DNA of 64,000 bases from the NCBI RefSeq assembly GCF_000226115.1, contig NC_016458.1:1860001-1924000 (forward strand), in the 5' to 3' direction. The position numbers and the translations under genes were made by a program. Numbering within the stretch: position 1 is the first letter of the stretch; every line of letters starts with the position of its first letter. This document shows positions 62,351 through 64,000 of the stretch, one piece after another. The DNA is from Thermothielavioides terrestris NRRL 8126. Taxonomy: Eukaryota; Ascomycota; Sordariomycetes; Sordariales; Chaetomiaceae. The notes under the pieces were generated by a model. The model searched no databases, was not told where the DNA came from, and saw only the letters and a program-made list of their open reading frames with translations.

Positions 62351-64000
62351 GATGGATGGATAGCTGTTGTGGTTGTGGTTGTGGTTGATATGCTCGGATA
62401 GTGGACTTGTCCTGTTGTAGTACGGCTGCACTGGGTTCGATGAATGGATTCGTTCCAGATTCGAGACCTTCGGCTGCGTTGAGCGGCAATGGCGGAAGGC
62501 CAGAGACTATCCGGGAATTGCACCTAGTACGGTTACTTATGACTTGCAGCAGGACGTATCATGTGTGCTGCATTCTACCAGACAAGTTCTGCCCTGAGTT
62601 GAAGAGAAGATAGAAAGCCGTGTTGAAAGTTACAGCAAGCCAAAGAAAGATGAAGCACAGCATTCAAGGGTTAGGGTTCCACCCCAGCTTCCTGAAGACG
62701 AGCAACCTGACCGGATTCAACGTCTTGGGCAAGAAAGGACTGCCAGAGATCGGCGTCCAGATCTGTACGGAACTAATGCTTCAGATATGCCGCTGTTCAA
62801 AGTTCCCAAACGGTTGAAGTGCGCTTACCCCGGAGCCCCCTCGTTGAACAACGCCGGACAAAGTGTGGTTTTGTACCTATTAGATACCGATGTACTTGGC
62901 TCTCTACGGTCCGCCTGCTGTGAAAGTTACCTGGTAGTCACTCCAGAGTTTCGGAGTAGCGGCACAAGAGCGCTACCAAGAGCCAAGCAGAGACACCTCA
63001 GGCTCTTGTTACAGCGACTGGTCCTCAGTCATCGCTTCGCCATCTGTGTCAAGAACCGATCAGAAAGAAAGACAAGTGCGATCAAGAACTGAGACCAACC
63101 CGCTCTTGTATTACCCTTCAGAGCGCGGAAGCACGAACAACCGAATCAACGGCAGACTCGGCCACCATCTCCAGCATCTTACCCTTTCCATCCCGAAAGA
63201 GGCACAGACACAGGTGCCGCACGGCGCGGCTGCACAGGACTCTTAGCTCGGATTTCGATCTATCCGGGGCTTACCCACAGCGTATCCTCCTTGATTTCGA
63301 CGGCCGGACAGCCGGGCGAAGAGACCGTGAGGCATGGGGAAATACGCCGAGGGGTGGCAGGGCGAGGAGGAGCCATCAACGTTGGTTCACGCACGCTTTC
63401 CTCTCCGCGCCGCCGTGCATCAACTGAATCGCTCCCAGCGCCGCCCAAGACCAAGCACCCGAAGGCTTATCAGGATGCAAGGGAAGCGGCGCTTGCGTCT
63501 TTTGTCCCACGCAAACGCTGCCTCCTTGCTGCGCATGGGTGGAGCGCGGGGCAACAGAGTGGACGAGTCAGCACGCCGGCTGGCCGTGGTGCATGTACCT
63601 CGAGATGCTTGATACCCTTCTCTCGTTCTCGAGGCGGGACCCGTGCTGGTGGTCGTTGTTGGCGGTGATGCCACGGCCTCAGCCGGATGCGCACACCGAG
63701 GCGCTCGAGAGATCGATGGGCTCAACAGGCCGTCCGTGGGTCGGGTTGCAGCGGACCGCGGCGTCCCCGAACAACGGCGGGACAGCCACCTTCACGTGCA
63801 GAGCGCACCAACGGCAAGGCACTCCCGCCATCGCGGACCACTCAAAATTCGCAATCGACTCAACTACCGGGCGATCAGGCCTCCTCCTCCTCCCTCGCGG
63901 GCGGCCTGCGCAGCCACTGCCGGACCGCAGCGTCGCTCTCCTGGGCCGGCCTCCTCGGGAGGCCCGCCAACGTGCATGGCAAGCGGGGTGTGCCGAGGAG
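62351..64000. other. right-edge region without a supported gene
   Basis: About 1.65 kb downstream of the G-patch gene start. Overlapping frames at 63.25-63.75 kb on both strands are Arg/Ser/Pro-rich and mutually antisense, without domains. The last 200 bp is GC-rich and may approach a gene beyond the window. No repeat, RNA gene or mobile element is recognised. Confidence 0.5.

Noticed and set aside
63291..63725. Overlapping frames on both strands near the right edge
   Set aside because: They are mutually antisense and Arg/Ser/Pro-rich, without motif or splice support; too weak to call a gene.
1..64000. tRNA, rRNA, CRISPR, telomere repeats, transposon ends or biosynthetic cluster
   Set aside because: I looked for cloverleaf boxes, spaced direct repeats, TTAGGG arrays, transposase/reverse-transcriptase motifs and PKS/NRPS genes and saw none. 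A tRNA could still be missed by eye; a tRNAscan-SE run would settle it.

Overview
The window is nuclear DNA of a filamentous ascomycete, most likely a Sordariomycete of the Sordariales/Chaetomiaceae type. Genes are GC-rich and 0.5 to 7 kb long. Introns are mostly 52 to 106 nt, with GTRNGY-like donors and CTRAY branch sites. Many proteins have recognisable fungal orthologues: Prp5, Brr2, Lrg1, Orc3, Rfc2, Npl4, Sec66, Rcl1, Erg26 and the mitochondrial arginine-specific carbamoyl-phosphate synthase. Species-level placement is inference. I see no tRNA, rRNA, CRISPR array, transposon or secondary-metabolite cluster. About 22 confident protein genes plus two doubtful loci fill the window. 

Layout. 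0.6-1.2 kb: small MGNLCS-type, probably N-myristoylated protein. 1.5-5.2 kb (-): Prp5 DEAD-box helicase. 6.2-7.3 kb: mitochondrial two-HMG-box protein. 7.8-9.1 kb (-): unknown conserved-looking protein. 9.8-10.9 kb: Erg26-type sterol dehydrogenase. 11.9-15.6 kb (-): Lrg1 LIM/RhoGAP protein. 17.3-19.1 kb (-): five-TM alpha/beta-hydrolase-like membrane protein. 19.8-20.2 kb: possible broken gene. 21.4-22.4 kb: unknown protein. 23.0-24.9 kb (-): eight-exon E2-like enzyme with two UBC folds. 25.6-26.9 kb: Rfc2. 27.1-28.6 kb (-): coiled-coil protein. 29.3-35.9 kb: Brr2. 36.9-39.1 kb: PWWP/LEDGF-like protein. 40.1-42.6 kb: Orc3. 43.4-44.0 kb: small unknown protein. 44.5-45.3 kb (-): Sec66. 46.0-48.2 kb: Npl4. 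49.1-49.6 kb: doubtful ORF. 50.3-54.2 kb (-): carbamoyl-phosphate synthase large chain. 55.8-56.8 kb: DUF1746/Dsc4-like membrane protein. 57.0-58.2 kb (-): Rcl1. 58.6-61.1 kb: mitochondrial PPR-like protein. 61.2-62.4 kb (-): GPATCH11-like protein. The ends (1-620 and 62.4-64 kb) hold no gene I can support. 

The genes are housekeeping and not an operon or cluster. Recurrent themes are RNA processing (Prp5, Brr2, Rcl1, GPATCH11), DNA replication (Rfc2, Orc3), ubiquitin/ER biology (the E2, Npl4, Sec66, Dsc4) and mitochondria (HMG-box protein, CPS, PPR protein). Several neighbours are divergent with 430-990 bp between start codons, or convergent with only 93-140 bp between stops. 

The most interesting item is the E2 gene at 23.0-24.9 kb. 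It encodes a UBE2Z-like domain, a linker and a second, degenerate UBC fold that keeps a cysteine at the catalytic position. It also contains a 12-nt microexon directly after the catalytic-cysteine codon. Other points are stop-free introns of 3n length in prp5 and npl4, a GC-AG intron in npl4, and a recurring intergenic TACGGARTA motif.
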